From the NCBI RefSeq assembly GCF_004355005.1, contig NZ_SMSJ01000005.1:186001-250000 (forward strand): a stretch of DNA of 64,000 nt, read 5' to 3'. Each line of letters begins with the position of its first letter. The stretch's first letter is position 1. This DNA is from Dankookia rubra (GTDB lineage: Bacteria; Pseudomonadota; Alphaproteobacteria; Acetobacterales; Acetobacteraceae). Positions 21,685-30,646 of this stretch are shown piece by piece. Under the pieces are notes generated by a model that did no database searches, was not told the origin of the DNA, and saw only the letters and a program-made list of their open reading frames with translations. Made by a program: the position numbers and the translations under genes.

Positions 21685-24041
21685 TACGCGTGTTCCCGCC
21701 GCCGCGGCGCCGTCTGCACCACCGGCGCCAGCTCCTCCGCATGGTAGGACTTCCGCCGCTGCGCCTCGGGCGGCGTCCCGTACAGCGTCGTCCGCTGCTG
21801 CGGCATGCGGCCGATCGATCGGATCAGCGCCTCCATCGCCTCGGGCGGGAATTCCTGGCCGTGCTGCGTGCCGGCCGCGCGGCTGATGCTCTCGTTCATC
21901 AGCGTGCCGCCAAGGTCGTTGGCGCCGGCCTGCAGCGCCAGGGCAGCGCCCTGCGGTCCCATCTTCACCCAGCTGGTCTGGATGCTGGCGATATGCGGGT
22001 GCAGCACCAGGCGCGCGACGGAGTGCATCAGCAGCGCCTCCCGGAATGTGGGTCCGCGCCGCGCCTGGCCGCGCAGGTATATCGGCGCCTCCATGTGGAC
22101 GAAGGGGAGTGGCACGAACTCGGTGAAGCCGCCCGTCTCCGCCTGCAGGTCGCGCAGCACCAGCAGGTGCCGCGCCCAGTTCAGCGGCCCTTCGACATGG
22201 CCGAACATGATGGTCGCGGTCGTCCGCAGGCCGAGCGCATGCGCGGCGCGCGCGACCGCCACCCATTCCGCGGTGTTCACCTTGTCCGGGCAGATGATGG
22301 CGCGGATCTCGTCGTCCAGGATCTCCGCCGCCGTGCCCGGGAGGGTGCCGAGCCCGGCCGCCTTCAGCCGCGCCAGGTAGTCGCGGAGCGAAAGGCCCAG
22401 CGTCGCCGCGCCCTGCGTCACCTCCAGCGGGGAGAAGGCGTGGATGTGCATCCCGGGTACCGCGGCCTGGATCGCCCGGCAGATGCCTTCGTAGGTCGCG
22501 CCGGTATAGTCGGGGTGGATGCCGCCCTGCAGGCAGACCTCGGTCGCGCCGCGGGCCCAGGCTTCCTCGGCGCGGCGGACGATCTCGGCATGGTCGAGGT
22601 CGTAGGCCGGGCCGCGCAGCGCCTCGTGCGTCCTGCCCTTGCTGAAGGCGCAGAACTTGCAGCGATAGGTGCAGATATTGGTGTAGTTTATGTTTCGGTT
22701 GACGACGTAGCGGATGGTGTCGCCCGACATCGCCGCGCGCAGCCGGTCCGCCGCCGCCGCGACATGCGCCTGGTCGGCATCACGCGCGGCGAACAGCCGC
22801 ATGATCTCGGGCTCGTCGAGCCGCGCGCCGCCGGTGGCGCGGTCCACCAGGCGGGCCAGCGCCGCATCGGCGGTGGCCAGGCGGGGGGCCGGCAAGAGCG
22901 GCAGAAGCGTCTCGCCCGGCGACCAGTCGTCGCCGCGTGCGAGGCCCTCCGCATCGCTCGCGCGCCGCATCGCGGTGGCGACCGTGGGCGAGAACCAGGT
23001 GTCAGGCGCGCGGACGTATTCGGCATAGGTCGGTAGCCGCTGCACCAGCATCTTGCCGGCCTCCGCGGTGCGGGCGGCCAAATCTTCCAGATGCGGCCAG
23101 GGCGCTTCGGGGTTCACATGGTCGGGCGTCACCGGGGAGACACCGCCCCAATCGTTCAGCCCGGCCGCGACCAGCTTCTGGTAGACGCCGGGCGACAGGT
23201 TCGGCGGCGCCTGGATGTGCATCGCCCCGCCCAACACGATCCGCGCCGCGGCGATGGTCCAGAGCAGGTCGTCGAGGTCCGGCTCCTCGGCCCCCGCCAG
23301 CTTCGTCCGCGGCTTGGCGCGGAAATTCTGGATGATGACTTCCTGGATATGGCCGTGCTGCGCGTGGATCCGGGCGATCGCCCGCAGCGCCTCCAGCCGC
23401 TCCGCCCGCGTCTCGCCGATGCCGATCAGGATGCCTGTCGTGAAGGGCACGCGCAGCTCGCCGGCCAGGCGCAGCACTTCCAGCCGCGCCTCCGGGTGCT
23501 TGTCGGGGCTGCCGTGGTGGACCTGGCCGGGTTCGCAGAGCCGGGCGCTGGCGCTCTCCAGCATGATGCCCTGGCTGGCGGTGACGGCACGCAGCGCGGC
23601 GATCTCGTCGCGGGTCATCACGCCGGGGTTGGCATGCGGCAGCAGCCCGGTCTCCTGCAGGACCAGGTCGCACATGGCGGTCAGGTAGGAGATCGTCGTC
23701 GCATGCCCCAGCGCCGCCAGCGCCTCGCGCGCCTGCCGCCAGCGCAGCTCCGGCTTGTCGCCCAGGGTGAACAGCGCCTCGGTGCAGCCGGCCGCGGCGC
23801 CGGCGCGAGCAATCGCCAGCACTTCTTCGGGCGAGAGAAAGGCGGCGTGACCGGGGCGCGGGTTCTCCGCGAAGGTGCAGTAGTGGCAGACGTCACGGCA
23901 GAGTTTCGTCAGCGGGATGAAGACCTTGCGCGAATAGCTGATGACGCGGCCATGCGACGCGTCGCGCAGCGCTGCCGCTTCCGCCATCAGCGCGTCCAGA
24001 GGCATGGCTTCCAGCCGATCCTGCACCCTTGCTTCCCCCAT
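21684..24041 (-). CDS. fbiC: Bifunctional FO synthase (CofG-CofH fusion, FbiC)
   Basis: Makes the deazaflavin FO from tyrosine and 5-amino-6-ribitylamino-uracil. 785 residues with two radical-SAM halves: CofG cluster Cys48, Cys52, Cys55 (CRDVCHYC) and CofH cluster Cys457, Cys461, Cys464 (CTYRCKFC followed by AFSKG). The ATG at 24041 (MGEARVQD) fits the family start; earlier in-frame ATGs add proline-rich sequence. It is convergent with cofC and divergent from the LLM gene at 24106 (64-base gap). The fused form is usual in actinobacteria and known in some proteobacteria; archaea and cyanobacteria use separate proteins. Confidence 0.95.
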   Translation of the reverse strand: MGEARVQDRLEAMPLDALMAEAAALRDASHGRVISYSRKVFIPLTKLCRDVCHYCTFAENPRPGHAAFLSPEEVLAIARAGAAAGCTEALFTLGDKPELRWRQAREALAALGHATTISYLTAMCDLVLQETGLLPHANPGVMTRDEIAALRAVTASQGIMLESASARLCEPGQVHHGSPDKHPEARLEVLRLAGELRVPFTTGILIGIGETRAERLEALRAIARIHAQHGHIQEVIIQNFRAKPRTKLAGAEEPDLDDLLWTIAAARIVLGGAMHIQAPPNLSPGVYQKLVAAGLNDWGGVSPVTPDHVNPEAPWPHLEDLAARTAEAGKMLVQRLPTYAEYVRAPDTWFSPTVATAMRRASDAEGLARGDDWSPGETLLPLLPAPRLATADAALARLVDRATGGARLDEPEIMRLFAARDADQAHVAAAADRLRAAMSGDTIRYVVNRNINYTNICTYRCKFCAFSKGRTHEALRGPAYDLDHAEIVRRAEEAWARGATEVCLQGGIHPDYTGATYEGICRAIQAAVPGMHIHAFSPLEVTQGAATLGLSLRDYLARLKAAGLGTLPGTAAEILDDEIRAIICPDKVNTAEWVAVARAAHALGLRTTATIMFGHVEGPLNWARHLLVLRDLQAETGGFTEFVPLPFVHMEAPIYLRGQARRGPTFREALLMHSVARLVLHPHIASIQTSWVKMGPQGAALALQAGANDLGGTLMNESISRAAGTQHGQEFPPEAMEALIRSIGRMPQQRTTLYGTPPEAQRRKSYHAEELAPVVQTAPRRREHA

Positions 24042-24105
24042 CACTGGCCTCCATCGTGGGTCAGGCACCGCCCGGATGCAATGCGGCGGCGGCGGAGGAA
24101 ACGGC

Positions 24106-25059
24106 ATGAAGATCGGCTTCAACGCCCCCAGCGGCGGGCCCCTGGCCACCCCGGAGCACCTGACCCGCCTGGCGCAGGAGGCCGAGGCGATGGGCTACGG
24201 CTACGCCACCATCAGCGACCATGTGGTCATCCCCAAGGACATCCACGCCAAGTACCCCTATACCGACAGCGGGGAGTTCCCCGCCGGCAGCCGCGGCGAA
24301 CGGCACGAACAGCTGACCCAGGTGATGTTCCTGGCGGCGAAGACGACGACGCTGCGCATGGTCACATCGGTGATGGTGGTGCCGCACCGGCCGGCGCTGC
24401 TGACCGCCAAGATCCTCTCGACCATCGACGTGCTCTCGGGCGGGCGGCTGACCCTCGGCATCGGCGCCGGCTGGCTGCAGGAGGAGTTCGAGGCGCTGCA
24501 GGTCCCCGACTTCGCCGCCCGCGGCAAGGTGACGGACGAATACATCCTGGCGGCGCGGGAGCTCTGGACCGCGCCGGAGCCGCGCTTCGCCGGCGACTAC
24601 GTCCGCTTCCAGGACATCAGCTTCCAGCCGAAGCCCGTGCAGCCGGGCGGCCCGCCGGTCTGGGTGGGGGGCGAGAGCGGCCCGGCGCTACGCCGTACCG
24701 CGCGGCTCGGCGATGCGTGGTACCCCATCGGCACGAACCCGTCCTTTCCCCTTGAGAGCCTGGCCCGCTACCGCGCCGCGGTGGCGAAACTGCGCGGGCT
24801 GGTGGAGAAGGAAGGCCGCGACCCGGCCAAGGTGGCGCTGGCCTACCGGGTGCAGAAATACGGGCCGGAGGTGCCGGCCACGGCCGGCGACGGCGAACGC
24901 CGGCTCTTCTCCGGCCGGCCCGAGCAGATCGCCGACGACCTGAAGGCGCTGCGCGACCTCGGTGTCGGCGCGGTGGACTTCACCTATCCCGGCAATACGG
25001 TCGAGGAGGTGCTGGCCAGCATGCGCGACTTCCGCGACGGCGTGATGGCGAGGCTCTGA
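24106..25059 (+). CDS. F420-type LLM oxidoreductase (TIGR03619-like)
   Basis: 317-residue luciferase-like protein: MKIGFNAPSGGPLATPEHL, YATISDHVVIPKD, VMVVPHRPALLTAKILSTIDVLSGGRL, GIGAGWLQEEFEAL, PVWVGGESGPALRR. The GAGWLxEEF box is the signature of the probable F420-dependent TIGR03619 group. A GGCGGAGGAA ribosome site precedes the ATG. It begins a five-gene run (LLM, LLM, acetamidase, NHL protein, D-aminopeptidase) and is only 2 bases from the next LLM gene. Substrate unknown. Confidence 0.86.
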   Translation: MKIGFNAPSGGPLATPEHLTRLAQEAEAMGYGYATISDHVVIPKDIHAKYPYTDSGEFPAGSRGERHEQLTQVMFLAAKTTTLRMVTSVMVVPHRPALLTAKILSTIDVLSGGRLTLGIGAGWLQEEFEALQVPDFAARGKVTDEYILAARELWTAPEPRFAGDYVRFQDISFQPKPVQPGGPPVWVGGESGPALRRTARLGDAWYPIGTNPSFPLESLARYRAAVAKLRGLVEKEGRDPAKVALAYRVQKYGPEVPATAGDGERRLFSGRPEQIADDLKALRDLGVGAVDFTYPGNTVEEVLASMRDFRDGVMARL

Positions 25060-25061
25060 CC

Positions 25062-26090
25062 ATGCGGCTCGGCCTCACCCTCGGCATGGGCGCCGGCGTC
25101 GACACCGCGCTGGTGCTGGAAGCCGAACGGCTCGGCTACCATTCGGTCTGGTGCGGCGAGAGCTATGGCAGCGACGCGGTGACGCCGATCGCCTGGGTGC
25201 TGGCGCGCACCACGCGGATCAAGGCCGGCACCGGCATCATGCAGATGCCCGGCCGCACGCCAACCTGCGCGGCGATGACGGCGATGACGCTGCAGCAGTT
25301 GTCGGGCGACCGGTTCCTGTGCGGCGTCGGCCCCTCCGGCCCGCAGGTGGTGGAGGGATGGCACGGCCAGCCATACGGCACGCCGATGGTCCGGACGCGG
25401 GAATATATCGACATCATCCGCGCCATCGTCGCGCGGGAGAAGCCGCTTGAACACCAGGGGGAGCACTACCGCATCCCCTATGACGGGCCGGATGCGACCG
25501 GGCTCGGCAAGCCGCTGAAGAGCATCCTGCACGGGGCGCCGCTGCGCTTCTACTGCGCCTCCATCACCCCCGGCGGCATGCGGCTGGCGGGCGAGATCGC
25601 CGACGGCAACCTGCCGATCTTCATGTCGCCGGAAGGCGCCGACCTCGTAGCGAAGCCGACGCTGGAGGGCATGGCCAAGGCGGGCAAGCCGGCCGACCTG
25701 CATGCCTTCGACATCGCGCCCTATACCAAGATCAGGCTGGGCGACGACCTGCAGGCCTGCCGCGACGCCGCCAAGCCCGAACTCGCGCTCTACATCGGCG
25801 GCATGGGCGCGAAGGGCAAGAATTTCTACAACGACTATGTCCGCCGGCTCGGCTACCCCGATGCCGCGGCGGCGATCCAGGAGGCCTACCTGGCGCGGCG
25901 CCACCGCGACGCCGCGGCGCTGGTGCCGGACAGGCTGGTGGACGAGATCGCCCTGGTCGGCCCGGCCGACCGCATCCGCGGCCGGCTGCAGGACTGGAAG
26001 GCGGTGGCGAAGGAAGGGAAGATCGGCACGCTGGTGCTGACCGGCGCGACGCAGCCGGCGCTGCGGGTGGTGGCGGAAGCGGTGCTGTAG
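25062..26090 (+). CDS. F420-type LLM oxidoreductase (Mer/TIGR03559-like)
   Basis: 342-residue luciferase-like protein with MRLGLTLGMGAG, HSVWCGESYGSDAVTPIAW, GTGIMQMPGRTPTCAAMTAMTL, CGVGPSGPQVVEGWHG and a C-terminal GTLVLTGATQPAL. The EAERLGYHSVW-type opening and GPSGPQVVEGWHG box are found in methylene-tetrahydromethanopterin-reductase-like, F420-using LLM proteins. It starts 2 bases after the previous stop, so the two are co-translated. No methanopterin pathway gene is nearby, so a methanopterin substrate is unlikely. Confidence 0.86.
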   Translation: MRLGLTLGMGAGVDTALVLEAERLGYHSVWCGESYGSDAVTPIAWVLARTTRIKAGTGIMQMPGRTPTCAAMTAMTLQQLSGDRFLCGVGPSGPQVVEGWHGQPYGTPMVRTREYIDIIRAIVAREKPLEHQGEHYRIPYDGPDATGLGKPLKSILHGAPLRFYCASITPGGMRLAGEIADGNLPIFMSPEGADLVAKPTLEGMAKAGKPADLHAFDIAPYTKIRLGDDLQACRDAAKPELALYIGGMGAKGKNFYNDYVRRLGYPDAAAAIQEAYLARRHRDAAALVPDRLVDEIALVGPADRIRGRLQDWKAVAKEGKIGTLVLTGATQPALRVVAEAVL

Positions 26091-26126
26091 CATCATCGCG
26101 CCTCCCGACCCGGAGACCGCCGCGCC

Positions 26127-27068
26127 ATGCCCGCCCATACCCTCCGCGCCACGCCCGAGACGACGCGCATCGGCGTCTTCAACGCCAGCTTCCCGCCGGT
26201 GCTGACCATCGCGCCGGGCGATACGGTGCAGGTCGAGTGCATCTCCGGCCGGCCGAGCGTGATGCCGCCCGAGGGCAGCGGCTTCACCATCCCGGCGGCG
26301 CTGAAGGCGGTCATCGAGGCCAACCGCGAACCCTGGCTCGGCCATATCATGACCGGCCCGATCGCCATTGCGGGCGCCGAACCGGGCGACACGCTCGAGG
26401 TGCGCATCGACCGCATCGAGCCGGGCGCCGACTGGGGCTACAACATCATCCGCCCGCTGGCCGGCACGCTGCCCGAAGATTTCCACGAAACCCACCTGAT
26501 GCATATCCCGGTCGACCGGGACCGTCGGGTTTGCCGGCTGCCCTGGGGCACCGAATTGGCCTTGGCGCCCTTCTTCGGCGTCATGGGCGTCGCGCCGCCG
26601 CCGGCCTTCGAGACCATCACCTCCATCGCGCCGCGCATCCACGGCGGCAACCTCGACAACAAGGAATTGCAGGCGGGGTCGTCGCTCTTCCTGCCGGTGC
26701 ATGTGCCGGGCGCCAACTTCTCGGTCGGCGACGGGCATGGCGTGCAGGGCGACGGCGAGGTCTGCGTCTCCGCGCTCGAGATGTGCCTGAACGGCACCTT
26801 CACCTTCCGGCTGCACAAGGCGACGGGACAGGCGATGCCGCGGGCGGAGACGCCGACCCATTACGTCTCGATGGGCATCAACGAAGACCTGGACCAGGCG
26901 ATGAAGCAGGCGCTGCGGGAGATGATCACCTTCATCTGCAGCCGCACCAACCTGGCGCGGGAACAGGCCTATGCCTTCTGCTCGCTGGCCGTGGACTTCC
27001 ACGTGACCCAGACGGTGAACGGGGAGAAGGGCGTGCATGGCCTGCTGAGGAAGGGCCTGCTGTTCTGA
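26127..27068 (+). CDS. Acetamidase/formamidase family protein
   Basis: Hydrolyses short amides to acid and ammonia in characterised members (FmdA/AmdA). 313 residues, the usual length for the short bacterial form. Family segments: PPVLTIAPGDTVQVEC, GPIAIAGAEPGDTLEVRI, GYNIIRP, FFGVMGVAPP, HGGNLDNKEL, LPVHVPGANFSVGDGH and GDGEVC. It sits 36 bases behind the LLM gene and 19 bases before the NHL gene, so it is likely part of the same transcript. The amide substrate is unknown. Confidence 0.9.
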   Translation: MPAHTLRATPETTRIGVFNASFPPVLTIAPGDTVQVECISGRPSVMPPEGSGFTIPAALKAVIEANREPWLGHIMTGPIAIAGAEPGDTLEVRIDRIEPGADWGYNIIRPLAGTLPEDFHETHLMHIPVDRDRRVCRLPWGTELALAPFFGVMGVAPPPAFETITSIAPRIHGGNLDNKELQAGSSLFLPVHVPGANFSVGDGHGVQGDGEVCVSALEMCLNGTFTFRLHKATGQAMPRAETPTHYVSMGINEDLDQAMKQALREMITFICSRTNLAREQAYAFCSLAVDFHVTQTVNGEKGVHGLLRKGLLF

Positions 27069-27087
27069 CCTGAAGGGGGACGCATCC

Positions 27088-28047
27088 ATGGACCACATCT
27101 TCGGCACCGGCGATTTCCGCTACGAAGCCGTGCCCGATTGGGGCCGCCTGCCCGCGGGATGGTCGCTGAAGGAGGTCGCCGCCGTCGCGGTGGACAGCCA
27201 GGACCGCGTCTATGCCTTCAGCCGCGGCGAGCACCCGGTCTGCGTCTTCGACCGCGACGGCCAATTCCTGACAAGCTGGGGGGAAGGCCTCTTCTCCCGC
27301 GCGCATGGCCTGCACATGGGGCCGGACGACATCCTCTGGTGCACCGACGACGGCGACCACACCGTCCGCAAATGCACGCTCGACGGACGCGTGCTGCTGA
27401 CCATCGGCCTGCCCGACCGGCCGGCGCCCTTCATGTCCGGCCAGCCCTTCAACCGCTGCACCCATACCGCGCTGTCGCCGGAGGGCGACATCTACGTCTC
27501 CGACGGCTACGGCAATGCCGCCGTGCACAAGTATTCGCCGGAGGGCAAGCACCTGTTCTCCTGGGGCCGGCCGGGGATGGAACCCGGTGAGTTCAACCTG
27601 CCGCACAACATCGTCTGCGACGATGCCGGGCTGGTCTACGTGGCCGACAGGGAAAGCCACCGGGTGCAGATCTTCGATGGCAAGGGGCAGTACCAGGGGC
27701 AGTGGACGAACGTGCACCGGCCCTGCTCGCTCTTCCTGGGCAAGGGCGCCTGCCCCTGCTGCTACGTCGGCGAGCTCGGGCCGCAGCTGCCGGTGAACAA
27801 GGCCTTCCCCAATCTCGGCCCGCGCGTCTCCGTGCTCGACATGCAGGGGAAGGTGCTCTCGCGCTTCGGCGAACTAGGCGGTGGTCCCGGGCAGTTCTGG
27901 TCGCCGCACGGGCTCTGCGTCGACAGCCGTGGCGACCTTTATGTCGCCGAGGTCAGCTTCACAGCCTATCCGCGCTACCACGACGGCAAGGCGCCCCCGC
28001 CCGAGGGCGTCCGCTGCCTGCAGAAATACCGCCGCGTGCCGGCCTGA
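27088..28047 (+). CDS. NHL-repeat protein, peptidyl-alpha-hydroxyglycine lyase-like
   Basis: 319-residue beta-propeller with repeated NHL blades (AVAVDSQDRVYAFSRG, NIVCDDAGLVYVADRESHRVQIF, HGLCVDSRGDLYVAEV). The family includes the lyase half of peptide-amidating enzymes, which splits an alpha-hydroxyglycine into an amide and glyoxylate, and many uncharacterised bacterial proteins. No signal peptide is visible, so it is probably cytoplasmic. A CPCCY cysteine cluster lies near residue 228. The stop and the next start share a base (TGATG). The partner hydroxylating monooxygenase is not in the window; whether the LLM enzymes play that part is speculation. Confidence 0.75.
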   Translation: MDHIFGTGDFRYEAVPDWGRLPAGWSLKEVAAVAVDSQDRVYAFSRGEHPVCVFDRDGQFLTSWGEGLFSRAHGLHMGPDDILWCTDDGDHTVRKCTLDGRVLLTIGLPDRPAPFMSGQPFNRCTHTALSPEGDIYVSDGYGNAAVHKYSPEGKHLFSWGRPGMEPGEFNLPHNIVCDDAGLVYVADRESHRVQIFDGKGQYQGQWTNVHRPCSLFLGKGACPCCYVGELGPQLPVNKAFPNLGPRVSVLDMQGKVLSRFGELGGGPGQFWSPHGLCVDSRGDLYVAEVSFTAYPRYHDGKAPPPEGVRCLQKYRRVPA

Positions 28048-29585
28048 TGGACCGGCTTGAGGCGCTTGCCGCCCGGCTGCCGCAGGCCTATCCCGGCCCG
28101 GGCGGCGCCATCGCCGTGCTGCGGGCGGGCGAGGTGCTGCTGCGGCATGCCTGGGGCTATGCCAATGCGGAACGGCGCATCGCCTTCACGCCGCGGACGT
28201 TGTTCCGCATGTGCTCCATCACCAAGCAGTTCACCTGCGCCGCGGTGCTGGACGCCTGCGGCGACCCGGCGATGCTCGATCCGCTGATCCGCGCCCGGCT
28301 GCCGCTGCTGGGCGATGCGGCGCCGGGCGCGCTGCATCTGATGCACAACCAGTCCGGCCTGCGCGACTACTGGGCGGTGGCGATGCTGCACGGCGCGCCG
28401 GTCGAGTCCGCTTTCGGCGACACGGAAGCGGCGCGGGTCATCGCCGGCACCACGTCCCTGCACTTCGCGCCGGGCGCCCGCTATTCCTACGTGAACCAGA
28501 ATTTCCGCCTGCTCTCGGACGCGCTGCAGGACCATACCGGCCGCGGCTTCGCTGAGCTGCTGCGCACGCATATCTTCGACCGCGCCGGCATGGGCAGCGC
28601 CTTTCTCGCCGCCGATACCCGCGCCATGCCGGACGGCACCGAGGGCTACGAGGGCAATGTCGCCAGCGGCTTCCGCGCCGCGGAGAACCGCATCCTCTGG
28701 ACCGGCGATGCCGGGCTCGGCGCCAGCCTCGACGACATGATCGCCTGGGAGCGGCATATCGACGCGACGCGGGACGACCCGGAATCGCTGCATGGCCGGC
28801 TCGCCCAGCCCGTCGCCTTCGCCGATGGCGCGCCGGCGCACTACGGCTTCGGCCTCGGCCGCGGCCGCGAACACGGCCGGGCAATCCTCAGCCATGGCGG
28901 CGCGCTGCGCGGCTGGCGCAGCCACCGGCTCACGATGCCGGCGGAGCGCATCTCGGTCGTGGTGATGTTCAACCACTTCGGCGATGCGCATGGCGCGGCG
29001 CTGGAGGCGCTCGGCGCCGTGCTGGATGCGGCGCGGCCGGGGCCGGACACGACATTGTCGCCGCCCGCCTGGCTCGGCGCCTATCTCGAGCCGGAGACGG
29101 GCCTTGCCGCGCGGATCGATGCCGCCGCGCCCGGCCGGCTCCGGCTGCGCTTCGGCCATTCGGCGGAACTGCTCGACCTGCAGCCGGATGGCAGCGCGAC
29201 CAACGGCCTGACCCGCCTGCGCATGGCGGCGGACGGCCTCTGGATGGACCGGCCGCAGGAGAACCTGTCCAGCCTGCTGCAGCCCTGCGACGGAGAGGCG
29301 CCGCGCGACCTCGCCGGCCGCTACCGCTGCGGGGAACTGGGCGCCGAACTCGAGATCGCCGATGCCGGCGGCGCGCTCTATGGCGGCTTTTCCGGCTTCC
29401 TCGGCCAGGGGCGGATGGAATTGCTGGAGCCGATCGGCCGCGACCTCTGGGCCCTGCCCTGCCCGCGCGCGCTGGACCACACGCCGCCGGGCGACTGGAC
29501 GCTGGCCTTGCGCCGCGGCGAGGATGGCGGCGTGACGCTGGGCTGCTGGCTGGCGCGCGGGCTGGACTACCGGCGCGTCGGGTAG
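28047..29585 (+). CDS. Serine D-aminopeptidase/beta-lactamase-like hydrolase
   Basis: 512-residue penicillin-recognising serine hydrolase resembling D-aminopeptidase (DAP) of Ochrobactrum, which removes N-terminal D-residues from amides and short peptides. Active-site motifs: SxxK with Ser57 and Lys60 (SITK), YxN (SYVNQNFRLL) and HxG (LSHGGALRGW). About 180 residues of C-terminal beta-barrel domains follow, as in DAP. No signal peptide, so cytoplasmic. Translation is linked to the NHL gene by TGATG. A perfect 19-base-pair hairpin begins 1 base after its stop. Confidence 0.85.
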   Translation: MDRLEALAARLPQAYPGPGGAIAVLRAGEVLLRHAWGYANAERRIAFTPRTLFRMCSITKQFTCAAVLDACGDPAMLDPLIRARLPLLGDAAPGALHLMHNQSGLRDYWAVAMLHGAPVESAFGDTEAARVIAGTTSLHFAPGARYSYVNQNFRLLSDALQDHTGRGFAELLRTHIFDRAGMGSAFLAADTRAMPDGTEGYEGNVASGFRAAENRILWTGDAGLGASLDDMIAWERHIDATRDDPESLHGRLAQPVAFADGAPAHYGFGLGRGREHGRAILSHGGALRGWRSHRLTMPAERISVVVMFNHFGDAHGAALEALGAVLDAARPGPDTTLSPPAWLGAYLEPETGLAARIDAAAPGRLRLRFGHSAELLDLQPDGSATNGLTRLRMAADGLWMDRPQENLSSLLQPCDGEAPRDLAGRYRCGELGAELEIADAGGALYGGFSGFLGQGRMELLEPIGRDLWALPCPRALDHTPPGDWTLALRRGEDGGVTLGCWLARGLDYRRVG

Positions 29586-29586
29586 A

Positions 29587-29730
29587 AGGGAAGACTGGGG
29601 GAGAAAGTATTCTCCCCCAGTCTTCCCTCATCTATTTCTCCGAGTCTGGCAGCCGCCGCGCAACGAGTGCCGACTCACATAAGGGAAGGGTGGGGCTTGG
29701 GGAGGGAACACCTTTTTCCCTCCCCAACCC
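29587..29730. repeat. Triple-hairpin intergenic repeat, copy 1
   Basis: Starts with a perfect 19-base-pair stem (29587-29605 with 29610-29628, loop AGTA), then a weaker central stem around GGCAGCCGCCGCGC and GTGCCGAC, then a 12-base-pair stem (29697-29708 with 29716-29727). It separates convergent genes and can terminate both. The central and last parts match the segment at about 59014-59144 in order and sequence, so this is a dispersed element, not just a terminator. Confidence 0.6.
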
Positions 29731-29733
29731 TGC

Positions 29734-30585
29734 CTACCTCACCGCCTCGATCAGCTTCGCCCAGCGGTCGAGCTCCGGCAGGATCACGTCGCGCTTCGCC
29801 GCCTCCAGGCTCAGCACCACGCGCTCGACGCCAAGGTCGCGGTCCGCCAGCAGCGCGTCGCGGTCCTCCTTCACGCCCCAGATGGTGATGGGGACGTCCT
29901 CCTCACGGCGCCCGGCCTCCGCCAGCATGGCGCGGAATTGCGGGACCAGCGCCGCCACGTCCGCATAGTGCTTGCGCACGCGGTGCGGCATCCAGCCATT
30001 GCCGTAGCGCACCGCGCGCTTCGCTCCCCAGGGAAACGCGCCGCCGACAATGATCGGCGGGTGCGGCTTCTGCACCGGCTTCGGCCAGGTCATCATCGGC
30101 GCGACATCGACGAACTCGCCGTGGTACTCAGGCTTGGATTTCGTCCAGATCGCCTGCATCGCCTCGATCCGCTCCCGCGCCAGCTTGTGGCGGGTGGCGA
30201 AGACGGTGCCGTGGTCCTCGATCTCCTCCTGGTTCCAGCCGTTGCCGACGCCGAACAGGAAGCGCCCGCCGGAGATCTGGTCGAGCGAGGCGACCGACTT
30301 CGCGGTCTGGATCGGGTCCCGCTGCACCACCAGGCAGATGCCGGTGCCGATGAGCAGGGTGCGGGATGCCATCGCCGCCGCGGTCAGCGTCACGAAGGGG
30401 TCCATCACGTCGTAATACTGCTTCGGCAGTTCGCCGCCGCTCGGGTGCGACACCCGGCGGACCAGCGGGATATGCGAATGCTCCGGCGCCCAGAGGCTGT
30501 CGAAGCCGCGCTCCTCCAGCGCCAGGGCGAGCTCCGCCGGCGACATGGAATAGTCGGTGAAGAACATCGCCGCGCCGATCTTCAT
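29734..30585 (-). CDS. F420-type LLM oxidoreductase (TIGR03619-like)
   Basis: 283-residue luciferase-like protein: MKIGAAMFFTDYSMSPAELA, SLWAPEHSHIPL, GTGICLVVQRDPIQTAKSVASLDQISGGRFLFG, then GNGWNQEEIEDHG, which is the F420-type GxGWxxEE box. The ATG at 30585 directly precedes the conserved opening. It is convergent with the D-aminopeptidase across the hairpin repeat. With the genes at 17438, 18312, 24106 and 25062 it makes five F420-type LLM proteins around the cofactor genes. Confidence 0.86.
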   Translation of the reverse strand: MKIGAAMFFTDYSMSPAELALALEERGFDSLWAPEHSHIPLVRRVSHPSGGELPKQYYDVMDPFVTLTAAAMASRTLLIGTGICLVVQRDPIQTAKSVASLDQISGGRFLFGVGNGWNQEEIEDHGTVFATRHKLARERIEAMQAIWTKSKPEYHGEFVDVAPMMTWPKPVQKPHPPIIVGGAFPWGAKRAVRYGNGWMPHRVRKHYADVAALVPQFRAMLAEAGRREEDVPITIWGVKEDRDALLADRDLGVERVVLSLEAAKRDVILPELDRWAKLIEAVR

Positions 30586-30646
30586 GGCGTCCCTCCCGTG
30601 GTTCCGGAAAGGCTGGACCGGTCCGGCGATGTCCGCAACCTTCGGC

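Noticed and set aside
24984-27107. Long minus-strand open frame opposite the LLM and acetamidase genes
   Set aside because: The opposite strand carries clear enzyme families with catalytic motifs and ribosome sites; this frame has none.
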